DNA of 64,000 nt from Serinus canaria. Lineage: Eukaryota; Chordata; Aves; Passeriformes; Fringillidae. The notes under the pieces were generated by a model. The model was not told where the DNA came from and searched no databases. It was given only the letters and a program-made list of their open reading frames with translations. The first letter of the stretch is position 1; each line of letters opens with the position of its first letter. The stretch spans positions 30,342,093 to 30,406,092 of the forward strand of contig NC_066319.1 in NCBI RefSeq assembly GCF_022539315.1, given 5' to 3'. Position numbers and translations under genes: made by a program. Of this stretch, positions 1 through 13,609 are shown one piece after another.

Positions 1-912
1 GTCTTAGACCAAGGTGCTGCTCCTGTTCTGGTAGGAAAGAGAAAGGAAACCAGCAATACACTCATGTCCTTCCACACATCCTTCCTCTTTTAAGGTCCTA
101 TCTACTGCTTCATTGTGGTCAGGACAGTGATGCAATCTGCTAGTCTGATACTCAGTGGAGGGGGGTTGTGCAGACTTGCTTCCCTGAGGGTGAGGCAGGG
201 AGTGCCAAGTTGCTGTGGAGGACCTGCATCTGTCTGTGGGTATGAGCTCATTTGCTTGCCTTAAGTGGCCTAGCTCACTCACAATATGCAACTATATGTA
301 GTAGGAGTATTTATTCATGTGTTATTCAGGTGTTAGCTGCTATCAAGAGGGAAAAGTCATGTAAATCATGATCAGGAAAAGAACTCTCTGCCTTGTGTCT
401 CTCCCAGGGTTTCTGTGATAACACATAGGGGCTCTAGAAGGATGGCAGATGCTGACCTCAGAGCAGATCCTTTGATTTCCTATGAATGCCTTGTTTTCTT
501 CATTGGTGGTACCTTGCAAGCATCACATTACATCTCTGTTTGAGATTTGGCTCCAGGTGGTTTCTGCTGAAGTATCAACCTCTGGAGCTTTATTCCAAAC
601 CAAGTTTTGGTTAAGCTTTCTCACTTTTTGACTCCTTTATCAGATAGAAAGTGGTTGACCATTTAAGTTGCTCCTTGGTTATATTTAAAAGTGATGAATG
701 TATGAATGTCTCTACTTGCTCTGTACATAGCTGCTCTTTAGTGTGCCAGGGACATGAATATTAGGGAGATTTTAGCTGTATACTGGATGAAAATTTACAT
801 TTTACTATTATGGTATGGTTTATCTGAAAAATAAATACACTTCATATGCAACTACTCTCAAAGTCTGTTTCTTTTGTAAATGAAGCATAAGTATTTTCTG
901 TGCTTCCAACAG
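1..912 (+). other. FSIP1: FSIP1 intron sequence upstream of the first recognised exon
   Basis: No coding exon, RNA gene or recognisable repeat was seen here. Because the exon at 913 has a 3' splice acceptor and encodes the middle of FSIP1, this stretch should be the 3' part of the preceding FSIP1 intron. The N-terminal half of the gene would lie upstream, outside the window. The open frames here are short and lack splice or family support. Confidence 0.7.
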
Positions 913-1077
913 GAAAATGTCTCTGTCTGGCAGGCACCAGGAGAAGGGTACACACCTGAACTGATGGAATTTCATCTCCTGAATGAGATAGACAATAAGC
1001 TTCAACTGCTACTCTCTGATGGGGAGTTTCCTGCACTTTCCAGCTCTAGCTCAAAAAGTCCTAGCCAGATATATCAG
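913..1077 (+). CDS. FSIP1: FSIP1 internal coding exon (EIDNKLQ region)
   Basis: Internal exon of fibrous sheath interacting protein 1, a testis-expressed protein of the sperm-flagellum fibrous sheath known to bind the anchoring protein AKAP4. The exon is 165 bases, 55 codons, phase 0 at both ends. It is bounded by the acceptor ccaacag|GAA and the donor CAG|gtaggt. The peptide begins ENVSVWQAPGEGYTPEL and contains LLNEIDNKLQLLLS, which matches the human segment GWVVPVKGYEL...LAEIDIKLQELS as I remember it. A serine-rich stretch (ALSSSSSKSPS) follows and ends at the donor. The open frame continues upstream to an ATG at 880, but that lies in the intron and is not a start. The next exon at 5051 keeps the frame. 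Confidence 0.9.
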
Positions 1078-4000
1078 GTAGGTTACAGATCAGAGTTCAT
1101 CTGCAGATATTTTATTTGAAGTGTGTGTTTAGATCAATGCTGCACATGGCTAGATTTGTATCTTTTGTATTTTTTTTTAGGATCATCTATTTATTCATAA
1201 AGTCTATGTGTTAAGGAGTGAAGTGAGAAATTTTAGCTGTAGAAAACAATGGAAATACAATATTTTGAGACATATGTAATTTGAGAACTGACTTGTTTTT
1301 AAGAGTTGTTGGTTCCATACTTCCAAGATACATATTCAGAAGTTGGTAACTCATACATTTTTATCTGTATGAGGGTGGTTCTTTCAGCATAGTAACAAAT
1401 TATCCATTATGGTTTACCTTTGGGAATTAGAATTAATCTTCTTATCTCAGGATACCAAAAGTGCCTATTCACTTATGATCTGAAAGATAAGGCAATGACA
1501 GATAAGAAATGTTAAAGACTGTAGAAGATAGATTGAAATCGTATGTCCCTTGTTTTTAACGGCCTTTGTCTTTTTGCCTTGCCGGCAATATTGAGATTTG
1601 AAGATTAAGAATCAAGGTCTCAGCCTTGAGAAATGATTGTTTGAATTTTGTACTTAGAAGACTCCGATTTATCCCGTGCCCTGGTACTGTTGCCTCTACT
1701 ATAATGGGGTTTAAACCAAAAACTCCTAATTCTTATTTTTAATTTATTTGCACAAAGCTTATATTTTTCTGTAATATTTTTGTTTTATGGCTAGAACTGA
1801 TGTATCAGAGAATATCTGTAAAAATGTTAATTCACAAAACTGTTTTCAGTTACAAGGGTATGAGAAAGATCTCTTTCAAGGGCTAAAATACCTGTGGGTT
1901 TGGGTTTTTTTTCTCCTTTTGTAAGGGCACTTTAATGTAATTTTTATTGGCTTCTTTCTGAACGTGAAGTTTTGTTTTACCTGTAGCAGTATTTTCTGTA
2001 GCTCAGTTCCATAGAGTCACATTTTTATGTTGATCATTTACCAGCTGGGTTTTAATGTGTGAAAAAGAGGGAGCTCTTGCTGGTAATCCCATAACAAATG
2101 CAGTTGTTACCCTGAGCTTCCCAGTGATTGCCTGATCTTGTGTTCAGTGTTGCAAGACATCAGCTTGAAGTTAATGTGACTTGCCTGTGATAATGAATGC
2201 TCTGTTTGGAAATGTTTGTCCAAGTTGTCGTTGCTTCCTTTCAGGTAAAAGCCCAGAAGAATTTGAATAGAAACTTGCATTTAGGTGTATGCTAATTAAA
2301 GAGTAATGTATTATCTTTTTTGAGTAATATTAAACCTAACAACCAAAACCAGGTAGCTAATTCCTTGTTACCTTTCATTAGTGAAAAGCAATTCCCTTCA
2401 GTTTTGTTTTGCAACATGTAAAAAGCTTTCTGACATTGTAGGTCTATGATTTTAATTTAGAATTAGCTTAGAGTTGCATATGATGAAGCTTCACATTATT
2501 TTCTTCCAAGAATTGTGTTAGATGTAGCTTCCAAAATGCAGACACTTAATCACTGTTGCCTCAGTGGGAGATGTCCTTTTTGTCACTGATGGATACTTTG
2601 TCAGGATACAGGAACTATTCTCTCACTCTGAAAATTTTAAGCCCTTCCTAATGGGCTTCAATTATCCTGCAGTACCATAGCTGAGCTGTAACAGAGGAGC
2701 AGACATGTTCATCTTTTTGTACAAGGAGTCCAGCAGGATTAAGAATGCTTTTCCATGACTAATGTTCTCTTTTACATGGAAATTTTTCTCATCAGAACTG
2801 CATTTCTCTCAGAAATGTTTCTTTGCTCTGGTGCCAAATCAACTAAATATTTAAAAATGTTTCTGTCTTACTTAATATTTTTGGGGAAGAATAAATTAAG
2901 TTGAATTTAATCTCGAAAGAAACAGGAAACTGATAGACTGAAGAATATAAAGTGTAAGACCATGTGTGATGAGTACAGTTACTAGCTTGAAAAACTGCAT
3001 GAAAACTAAAGGAAATGAACATGGTATTTAAAGAAACAATAATATCTGTAGGCTGGATTGTCTTAAAAGATAATGTGTATTTCCATGAGGAGTTCTTTCA
3101 TAACTGATTGGGGTTTTTTTAGTCAGGAAAATATTCTCCTTTCCTATTTTAGAAGTGGTCTACAGTTAGTAGTCTAAGATTAGATTAATACTCAAAATTC
3201 AGAAGATACACTAATTTTTTTCAGTTAATGATGTCCTTGATAGCCTATGCTCTATGCCTATGCTTTGCCAAAACAGATGAATTTCACAGATGATATCTCT
3301 TTCAGAGCATGGTTAGAAGCAGGTTAATAAACTCATCAGCCAACTTATGCCTCAAGATGATTGTATGACCCCAATATGCTTAATTAGGTGGGATTTTGTT
3401 ATTATTTATTTATAAAATTCGGAGGAGAGGGAGAGCAACAAACAATTATAGATATTTGAAATGCTGCGTATTTCTCTTTGGCATTACGTTTGTTACAGCT
3501 TTGGCACTTGCTTAGTATTTGTATTTCCCCTTGTGTAAAATGTTTAACAGTTTTATTTCCTACAGATCTAAAAATCTGAAAGACAAAATAATCTTAAATG
3601 GACTTCTCTACTATGTACATGTGCTTTATAATTGAAAGAAGACATATTCTAAAGTGTGGGAAACATTGGCAATAAAATGTTTTCCTTGATATAATACTTT
3701 ATACATTTATTTCATGATATCTTGAGAACAATGTTAAAAAATTAGCAAGTGGAGAAAAGCCTTGACTTATATTGTGTGAGTTTCTATCAGTTATTATTCT
3801 GGGATGTGAGAAGTGAAGCTGTAAGAACTACTTATGAGAAAGCAGCAGCTTAATTCTTCAGAGTAGTCAAATATCAAATAGATTATTATGAATAATTTTG
3901 AAAGCAATACAGAATGAAGCAGAAAATATGACTGTTATAAAAAATTTACTGTCATTGTGGTACTGCCAACTATTACTGATTGTAAATATAAATTAAAAAA

Positions 4001-5050
4001 AAATTATTTATTTTTACTTATTAAAATAAGTTTATCTTCAAGCAACTAATATTTTAATTTAAATGTCAGAACTCATAGATTTGCTTGATGTTTAGAAAAA
4101 GTTGTTTACAGATACAATTTTTTGTATATTGTAGCTGAGGAATTTACTGTTGAATGTTGAATTGTGAAGGTTGTTTTTCTTTCCAATTAGTCATGCTGCT
4201 TGGAATTGTTTTTCTTGTGTGTCTATTAAAATTTCTCGAGCTGCTTCTGAAAGTAAGAATGAATAGAGTACTTTTTTATTCTATGGCTGCTCCTGTCCCT
4301 TTGGGTTGAAGTGATTATCAAAATAGGGGAAGGTTTTTGCTTAGGCTTTTTACCTTTGCCACTATTGGATTTTTCTATAGAATCTATGGTTTGCAAGAGA
4401 AAGCTCTGGGTTTTTTTCTGGTTGCAACATAACTTTGCAGCTTTACCAATACTTTCATTCTCAATGAACTGAACTGTGTGTAATACTGAAACCTGATTGT
4501 ATTTGGGACTGATACAAACTTCAGAATCTAGTCCAAACCTTTTGAAGGATGTGAGGATGTGTAACTCAAATCTTTTATAAAGGCTGGGCAATTAACTCCA
4601 ACTTACAGAGAGAGGGTTTTTCCTCATTTACCATGATACCTAGTAAACAAAAGATGTTGTCATTTTGGCTCAGTATTTTCCTTCTGGCATGATTCTGATC
4701 CCAATATGGTTAAGAGGAGCAAACTTTGAACCAGTCCTTCAGTCACCCCTACTGTCAGGGCACTTTTATTGCTGTAGTAGAAATTAAGCATCCAGGTTTT
4801 AGATCTGGAGACTAAGAAATTCCTCTTAAAATGCAAAGGGTAAGAATTATTTTATTGAAATATGTTTTGCCTGATATTTAGCTATTGTATTTGAAAATAT
4901 ACATAATGAAAACTATGCATTTGCAGAATTTGACATTGATGTGTTATTCTAAACATTTCACTATTTTCTTAGTAGAAATCAGAAGAACCCTCATCTGTCT
5001 ATGAAGCAATATGAAGTTACGTGGTTAACTTCTATCAACTGTTTTCTCAG
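1078..5050 (+). other. FSIP1: FSIP1 intron, about 4.0 kb
   Basis: Intron between two phase-0 FSIP1 exons, from gtaggt at 1078 to ttttctcag at 5050. The sequence is AT-rich and unremarkable. A minus-strand open frame of 121 codons lies at 4226-4591; it has no family resemblance, no repeat identity and no splice context, and looks like chance. No mobile element was recognised. Confidence 0.85.
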
Positions 5051-5188
5051 GAGCCTCTGGTTTATGCAAGCAGAAGCCTAGAAACAATTCCAGGTGAAAA
5101 GGTTCTGCGGGACAATAAGGAAAAGCGTGATCAACAGAATCGTCTGAAAGAAATAGATTATCAGCTGGAATCCCTAGAGAGAAGGCTT
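5051..5188 (+). CDS. FSIP1: FSIP1 internal coding exon (PGEK / coiled-coil region)
   Basis: Exon of 138 bases, 46 codons, phase 0, between the acceptor ttttctcag|GAG and the strong donor CTT|gtaagt. The peptide contains IPGEKVLRDNKEKRDQQN followed by RLKEIDYQLESLERRL. The corresponding human segment, from memory, is TPGEKILRNTKEQRDLHN then RLREIDEKL, so the identity is clear. The second half is rich in charged residues with leucines at heptad-like spacing and probably forms part of a coiled coil that continues into the exon at 52785. The first residues (EPLVYASRSLET) are less conserved. An upstream in-frame ATG at 5021 lies in the intron and is not used. Confidence 0.92.
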
Positions 5189-8100
5189 GTAAGTTTTCTA
5201 TTTTTGTCATATTTTTCTTCCCTCAGTCTGGGAGTTTGGAGTTTATAATTCCTTGTGTCTTTAAATAAAATCAAGTTTGTTTAACCTTATGTAAATTTCT
5301 GAAGGAATCCCCAAAGAAATATGCAGGCAAAAGCCTCAAATAATTATTCTTAGTCTGGGGAAATCTTTATTTTTCAGTTGTAATGCATACTTACCTTTAA
5401 AATAGGATCTTTCAAAGTGAATGTCATTATCCTCCTCTCTTCTTCCTCAGAAGTGCATGCCATAAATAATAATGTATAAATGGAATTTTTTAATGGCTCG
5501 TGTACTTTAGTGTTCTTTGAAGGACCAGGTCTGATGAAAATATTGTGTACACTAAGTTATTGTGGTAATCTTTCTTTATTATCACAAAATTGAAAGAAAA
5601 ATAGTATTTTTATGTCTGTGCATTTGTAGAAATTTGTTTCTTGTGTGTACCTGATTTTAGAGTTTTTCACTTAGTAACAAAAACATAAATATCTAAGTTT
5701 GTTGTGACTGACCAAAGATCCATGTAGCCTGCCTTTTTCTCTAGGAGGTCTTTATTCAGCAGTAGGCTTACTCTCCACAATAATCAGAGTTAGGAAAAGT
5801 ATTGTTCCTGTTATCTTTTATCACCGTCAGAAAGGGATCTCTAATGCAGGTCAAAGCTTTGTGATTCAGGTGGCAGCATAATCAGTGGTATAGTGTCACT
5901 TACTTATGGCACCATTGCTGTAGTTGCAAAAGCTCCAGCCACTCAACATAAGCAAGGTTTATTCTGGCAGTGCTGGAATATCCATGAAGTATGGGAACAA
6001 AGACTTCAGACAAGGAAACAGTGATTGTTTTAGAGGCTGTTCACTTGGGTGTGTGTGACTATGGTAAGGAAGCATATTTAATTCTTATTTATTCACAGTT
6101 CCAAAACAATAGTAGAACTTCATTTTAATACACTATTATGTTGTATTAAACAGTTAAATGAGAGAGGCAAATAAATAGGGAGAGGGAAATCTGTAAGCTT
6201 TAGTATATTGAGTAGGTTAATGGGTAATCAGATAAAGTAAGTCTGCATATTGTAATATTTTTCTACTCATTGACCTTTATATCACTTTTTGTTGCTACTG
6301 ACCTTGCTCATGAGGCAAGTACAATCTGAGGAACTGTGTCTGGGGATTGCATGATAGTCTGCAGCAGGCCTGGGAAATGCAGTGGGCTGCTGACTCATTC
6401 AAATATTTTGTTTATAAATGGGTCAGTTCAAAAACTTGTTTGGGTTTATAACAGTTTTGTTTGGTATCACATTACATGCAGACTCTTGCAATACACCACC
6501 CATTTTTCCTTGACTAGATTGTGTGTATTTAAAATTCCAAATTGGTAGACTGTAATGCCAGTTTACACTGTTTATAAATACAGAATGTCACCTGCACCAA
6601 TGTGTAGCACTGCTGCCTGCTATGCAGCACCTGGCAGGGCTTCTTTAGGGGGACACACTGTCTTCTGATCATAACTGCTCTGTGGCATGACTGAGATCAT
6701 GGCATGTGGATGTCAACTATGTGAGTAGTAGGTCCTCTGTGAGATACTTCATTTGTCAGTAAAGGTAAAGAAGTGTTCAGGTCTGAATGCAAGTAGATTT
6801 TTTCTTCCAACAGTAAAGTTAAATGTATAGAAAGGATACACTTTCTTGAGTGAAAAAAGAACAGCCTTAAAAAAAAGTGCCTTTTTTTTTTTCTTTTTAA
6901 TGAAACACACATAATTGATTTTTTTCCCCTTAAATCAGATAACTTAATGCAGTTTTGTTTGGACTTTGTTTCTATACCAAAGTAATATTTTGGCAAATCT
7001 GGTCTCTGCCAAGACACTGCATGATGAAAAACTAAACTGAAAGCTTGGGTTGAGGAAGGGAGTCCATAGACTGCATGTTTCCAGAATAATTTAATGATTT
7101 CTGGAAATACTGGTTTTTATTCAATAGGTGGCACTCTTCACTGTATGTCAGAGGAGGAATGCCTAGGCATGGTTCTAGGGATATTTTGGCTGGTAATATA
7201 GTTGTCATTTCTGCTTTATAAAATGCAGGTTGTGAGAGATTTGCCTCTCACTTGTGGCAAGAGCCCATGTGTGCAGCTTTTAGCATAGTTATTTTTCTAC
7301 TTTTTTAAAAAATTGGGTATTTAAAATTGATGTTTTTAAAATTCACATTGAGTTTCAATTTCTCCTTTACTCTCTCCTAAACCACTGTAATTTGCTATGA
7401 AAAATTATAAACAAATTCTCTCCTCTGAGTAGAGGAGGTGATTTACCAGCCGTTAGAACTGTTATTTCTGAATGCATGGTTATACTTAATAGTTGTAAAA
7501 TACAGTATTTTACAAACATAGTATCTGAGAGAACTTATGTTAAAATGTATTTTGAGAAGTCCCTTGGACAAAATATTTTTGGTTTTCACTTCCTAGGTGA
7601 AAATTATGAATAGTTTATCTAAACAGAATTTAGCTCTGTGTGTTAGGACGTTACTTGCAGTAGGTATAAAGGTAACTCTGTTAGCTTTTCTTGGTATGTA
7701 TGGCATGATGCTGTATTTTTTCACTACTGTAAAATGGATTTTTAAAATTTATTTGATAATGGTAATGACCTTCTCTTCAAGGGGAATGAATACATTAATC
7801 ATATTTCTGGAGGAGGCTATTAAGTAGATGCTGGCTTCTGAGATGATAACACTTATGGATTCCTCCACTACAGTTAACCTCATATATGCTGTGAGATTTC
7901 ATGGTCTCAGCTAAATCTGGGAGTAAACTCACAAATCAAAGCCAGAAGATAAAACCTTAATCTAATTTACATTTGATACAAACACATTGAATCTGCTAAA
8001 TATTGCGCTTAAATTAGTGAAACTAAGGGCTTTGGAATCTGAGTTCCTCCTTTACTTTGAAAAAAAATTGTCCCTGGTGAATTAATATACCAAAGAACGT

Positions 8101-8692
8101 ATTGTATGCATTGTTGAAATGCATTGTGAAATTTCAATCCATCTGAAATGTATCTGTACTGTGGTATCTGGGCCCTTGCTGAATTTCTTTTAGGTTTCAA
8201 TTTGACCTTAGTTCACTTGTTCTTCATTTGAAACCATGTCTGACTCTCTCCGCATTCTTTCATCTTTCAGTTTCCTGGAAACCACTGAGCTTATCTTTGT
8301 TTTGTGGATTGCATTGTTAACTGCTGCTTCAAAAAAAATACCCAGTTCAGCTGCCAAATGTGTGTTGCTGAGCATTAATGAAAAGAATTTTATATAGAAA
8401 GAATAATACATGTAGTTATTTTTCAATTGTGACTTTGTCTGCTTGGCTGTTTGTGATAATCCAGTGGCACATTTGATGATGTGTTGAATTTCTTCATGGC
8501 AGACAGTAGATTTAAATGCCCATCAAAGCAAGCCATTAAGATAGATTCACCTTTGCTGCCTATATTTGTGTTGATTTCTAATATATTACATTGGAAGCTG
8601 ATCAATTCCTGCCAAAAGCCTACCTACACATCTCTTTTTGGATTTTGGTTAAATATATAAAATCAGAAATACTTCAAATGTATATTGAATAT

Positions 8693-8740
8693 GTATGCAT
8701 GTAATAGTGTGTATGCATGTAATAGTGTGTATGCACACTT
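8693..8740. repeat. 18-bp tandem repeat, about 2.3 copies
   Basis: The unit GTATGCATGTAATAGTGT occurs at 8693-8710 and again, identically, at 8711-8728, followed by a partial third copy (GTATGCA). Each unit contains the palindrome ATGCAT. The perfect identity suggests a recent slippage or duplication event. Confidence 0.85.
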
Positions 8741-11700
8741 ATTAGTGTAAATACCAATTACCTCTTGCCATGACCAAGATACTGATACCTACTTGAAAAA
8801 AAGGTGTCCTCCTACTTCTAGTAGGTACTTTTAAAACAGAGGCTAGATATATTTACCAAAGTCTTAAATTTAAATTTATCAGATATCTGTATACCTCTAG
8901 GAATCTTTTTTTTCCAAGTTCGTGCAATCTTGTGGCCAAATGCATTGTGTTATTTTTAATTATTATGGAGTTTTTTTAATGCAAAGTAGTATTAGGAAAA
9001 TATACGTTTAGTTATTGGAATAGCTAAAATTTGCAGAAAGGTGTGCAACTGGGGAGGATGGTGAAGAACACAAGTAATTAATGTGACGATGCTTTCAGGA
9101 GCTTTGATTACCTGTAGAAGCTTACTCCAAAAAGCATAATTCTTATCTTTTTGATGCAAACTAAAGTATGTCTGTGGGAAAATCTCAAGATAAAATTGTT
9201 GTTTGGTCCTGGAGAAGGTCTTACATCACTTACATCATTTACTGTTCATCAGGGTGATGATGGGGTTTGTTGTTACACATAGTCTTGTTCTAGTTTTAGC
9301 CCTGGTACTGACTGAATTCAGTATACCTGATCCTGAGTCTGTATTAGGCAGCTTCCAGAAAAGAAGAATAATTTCTTCCTGACCCCTGCCATAGTTCCTT
9401 TCTTTCCTTCTAAAAGGAAGAAGAGAGTAACATAAAGCCCTACCACATGTCTGGAAAGTAATTTCTCAACCAGAAAATTTCTGGAGAGACTGTGATAAAA
9501 CAACATATTACAGTATTAACAACTAACACTTTTGAACACAGAAACACATCCATATTTTTAACTATTCTGTGCATTGATAGTCACTGTAGACTATAGCAGA
9601 TAAATAGCAAATGTCTTCATTTTAATTCATATGGTATCATGTGGTGTCTGGTTTCTAAATAAACATGGTTTTGTCCATAAAAATAGAAATTGCTTAATAA
9701 AACATTTTCATAAGACAGGCTGTCCTTTTTTCCTTTATTTGGTGCAATATCTAAATAAAGTTGAGATATGCCACTCTCTATATTATTTCTTCAAAAAGTA
9801 TCAGGTGCTAAATTTGCTTGTCAAGCTGCTGTCAAGCTTCAAGCAAATCTTGTTTATTCAGGTTTTACAAGACTTCATTCTAGTTATGTGATTGTACAGA
9901 GTTTTTTCAGAGTGAAATGTGGTAGCATTTCCACTTGGGAAAATATCAGTGTGAACATCTTATTTTCTTCATTGAACAGCTACTACACACTAGAAGAGAG
10001 CAATAAAATTAATTGTAGATTGACAAAATGTAAACATTTCACTCATGATTAAATAAATTTACTGTGTATTTATTGTTTTCCACTATACTGTGGATAAGAA
10101 TCAAGTGGCTGCTTTAAAGGATTTGTAAAAAATATTTTAAAACTACATGTTGCATCAAGATTTAATAAAACTGAATTTTTGTACACATGTTGAATTTTAA
10201 AAACTAAATTATATTAAAATGTTGATCAGTTAAACCCTTAATAATGCTTTTAGTTTATATAGAAAATAAAGATAATATTTATGTAAATGAATATTAAGTT
10301 GAACTGCATCCATATGATGGTGATGAATAGTATTGCCAGTTGCATCATAAGTATTAGTTATCTGTTGATATTGCATATGATAAATCATTGCTGGAATTTG
10401 GTGTCTGTAATGGAACCTGTTCTAAATATAACGGACTTCTAGGTAAGAATGATCAAATTTTCTGTTAATTCAATGTACTGATCCTCCCTCTCCCAAAATG
10501 TAATTTCCAGTTAAGATAACTCTGCTGGTTTACAACTCTGCTATATTATGGTGTTTGCAATCATAAAATAACAAAGCGTCTTTGACTACTCACCCATCCT
10601 TAAATTCATGTAGTGTTACTTATAGCTATTGTTTGATCTCCTCCCATTTTGTGTCTCTAACATGGCTTAAGTGTAACTACACTGCTTTCTCAATTTTGTT
10701 TATTTAACACCATCAAACATATTGTTATTGGAAATGTGCTTTTTCTTAGACAGTGAAAGACTCCATGAAAACTGACTTGCTTCCGTGCTCTTGTGTTGCT
10801 TATTCAGTACATCTTTGTCACAGTGCTGTCCTCTCTGACCTCAACAGTGTTCTTGTATTTGTCTATTACTTTTTTTTACTATGTCATCAATTTTTCTGCC
10901 TCCTGACCTCTCTTATCATCTCCAACCTGGGTCCCATGTATCTGTTTGTAATGCTCTTTTTCATTCCTTCTGAACTCCCCTCTCAACCTGTCATCCTTAG
11001 TTCATGGCTGAGATAGATACATACCTTCAGAGCAGGATGGTGCCCTTCATCCAGTGGTTATCTTTGTAGACAATTGCTCATTGCTCTGCTCATGCCTGAA
11101 GCCTTCTGGTTAAAGACAGTCAAGCGTATTAAGCGCTGGAGTTTTGGTGTTGTCCAGGTGCTGGACTGTGTACATGTACCTTTTGTATGCATGTACTTAA
11201 CAAGTTGGTTTGGACTTTTCATTTCTCCTTTCTCTTCCCTGTTGATACAACATGTAGCATCACATTTCAATAGAATAACTGTGGTTTCTAGCTGTGGTAA
11301 TGTTGAAGTAATGCTTAAAAATTCTCTGGTTAGTAGGTGTCGACTCCCTAAAGTTTTCATTATGGAAGTGTGCATGTCCCTCTGAGGCAAGGAGAAGGCA
11401 TGCCCCTGTTGTCACACATCTCTGCTGGTAAATGAAGGACTTCCTCGTTCCTTGCTGCAAGTTAGCACTGTTCTATAATCTCTGTAGGAAAGAGGAATTA
11501 TTTTTGTTGACTTGCTTGTGCTCTGTTTTCTAAGTGAAATAGTCAGGAAAAAACCTACAAATTTTGTTGGGGAAGGTTGTTTCTGCTTTTCCCCAGAATG
11601 TCCCATTTAAATGAGAAATTAAAAACAATAGGGCTGCTGTGGAGGAAACCTTCTGCAATGTGTACTTAGGTGTAATTTATCCTTTGTTGGTGAGCATCTT

Positions 11701-13222
11701 AATATTTTGATAAGTAGCAATGCATCTCTCCATCTTATAGTTGGGGCTCTCTGATAAATGTCAACATAGAAATTTTTGGCTGTAAATTTATCTTATAGCT
11801 GTGTGTGTCTGTTTGTCTGCATGTACAAACTCTGTAGTAGAGCTTTGGTTTTATTCTTGAGACACTTTAGCTTACTAGGCCAGGATGGAAGTGTAATAAT
11901 TCAGCATCTCTAAGACTGAAAGATATAAAGCACATAGCAGATGCACAGGTTGGAGATACTCCTGTAAACTACATCAAATTATTTGACAAGCTGCATGGGG
12001 TTCCTAAGCCAAAACCTTCTTAAATGTCCTAGCAATATGTTACTTCTAGAAGTATTTTTAATATTGCTGTTGGCATGTTGTTTATTTCAGTTTAATCTAT
12101 ATAATATTTTATGTATTTTCACCTATGAAAGGCAGTAGTGGTAAACAAAATGTTATTTTCATTATGATTCCTAAGAATATAAAAAATATTCAATTAAATT
12201 CCCATTGAATTTATAGATAAGAGGGATACTGCAATGAAAGTTTTAAGGCAAACTGATAGCATACCATTATAAATCTGATAATCACAGTTTTACGACAAAG
12301 CTTAGTTGAAAGCTTGATGCATTTCCAACAGAATTTTGGCTTCTAGAAGGAGTTTCCTGTGATGACATCAGCAGTATTTCTAGCATGAATTTATTAATTT
12401 TATTTTCAGAAACAGGGTAATCCTGTTTACTGAGTTAAGTAAAGTTGGTCAGAGTAAAGATTTGGAAATTTTTTCTTATATATCTAAGTAGTCTAATTAG
12501 ACGCCATATTTTTTAGTTGTGCTGCAGAGCACAGGTCAGTATCAAAAAATACTTAGGAGGCTGGGATGTCCTCTTTCCAGAAAATCTGCACTTAAAATAT
12601 TCCCTCTCATTAGAGCTAAGGGCATATAAACTTTCGATAGAAAAAATCGGCAAATGCCTGACATTCTGCTACTGAGTATTTGTACTGGTTGCCAGTTTGG
12701 CAGGGTTGGGCACCTCGTGGCTTGTCTCATGCTTAAGTCTGTTTTTTGATGCTGGACTGAGCATTCCTTTGTCTATGGCCTCTGTTTGGTACACATGCTC
12801 AGAGCATGCCAATACACCCAAACAGCCATAGATACAAAACATGTTATCAGACAGGATCAAAATTATGCCTCTTTTACTCTATGCTTAGAGTACACCCCCA
12901 CTTTATTCAACCTAAACAATTTCATCTCAGTAACTTTATCTCCATTTTGCTTCAAGCAAAAGAGTGACCTAACCCTACACAGAAATCTTTTTCTGTTTTT
13001 TAGAGGAGGAAGGACATCATCTTTCCCATGGTGCTATTGTGATAGTCATCAAAGAAGAAAGTATTCAGGGCAAACCAGCATAAACTAGAAGGATGATATT
13101 TCTCTGGCCTTGTGATGGGTGGATTACTGAGCACTGGGTGTATCTCTCATGCGAAATTCATGAACAGATTGTTGTACTAGGAGCTTCCTTTTTCTGATGA
13201 CAGTCTCATCATTGATCTAGAT

Positions 13223-13256
13223 TAACCATTATGGTTAGAACCATCATGGTTCTAAC
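13223..13256. repeat. two overlapping near-perfect palindromes
   Basis: TAACCAT-T-ATGGTTA (13223-13237) overlaps GTTAGAACCAT-C-ATGGTTCTAAC (13234-13256). Each has perfect arms and a one-base centre. The pair lies just upstream of a 19-base T tract at 13264. No function is evident. Confidence 0.8.
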
Positions 13257-13263
13257 AGCATGA

Positions 13264-13282
13264 TTTTTTTTTTTTTTTTTTT
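13264..13282. repeat. T19 homopolymer
   Basis: Run of 19 T directly after the overlapping palindromes. Its length may vary between individuals or assemblies. Confidence 0.9.
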
Positions 13283-13609
13283 AGTCCTAGTGCTTTGTTT
13301 CAGGGCTGTGATGAAAATTTTTTAGACTTGCCTATGTCCTAGCCATTGAAGTCTTCCCTCATAAAAAGGGAAATTAGGCTGAGACTTAGAAATGGCTTTC
13401 TGGGCACATACTTTTGTAACTATGGGGGCAAATGTAGTTGTCATCACACAAATTGATTGCATCCCTGTAAGAAGTATGGCCACATGCTTTGTGAAAAATC
13501 CTTGCCTTTAACACAGTCCTCCAGTTCTTAAAGAAGCAGGGTTGTAGGATCATCTCATTGGCTCTTTTTTCTGTGGTCTGGTTTGATTTTGGTTTTTATT
13601 TCCCCTCAG

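Larger units (their letters stand above)
5189..13609. other. intronic stretch without recognised gene or element
   Basis: AT-rich intronic DNA. It holds an 18-base tandem duplication at 8693-8728, an inverted repeat at 13223-13256 and a 19-base T tract at 13264-13282, but no recognised mobile element. The open frames are short. A C/T-rich patch lies at about 10590-11040 with no identity I can name. Confidence 0.6.

Noticed and set aside
880..912. ATG at 880 as a start codon for the FSIP1 exon
   Set aside because: It precedes the splice acceptor at 911-912; homology begins right after the acceptor and the known protein has a long N-terminal part before this exon.
4226..4591. Minus-strand open frame of 121 codons in the first intron
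   Set aside because: Low-complexity basic peptide with no recognisable domain, inside an intron flanked by good FSIP1 splice sites.
5021..5050. ATG at 5021 as a start codon
   Set aside because: It lies in the intron before the acceptor ttttctcag; the exon is internal and phase 0.
11058..11390. Open frames on both strands near 11.1-11.4 kb (103-110 codons)
   Set aside because: Antiparallel chance frames with no domain, repeat or splice support.
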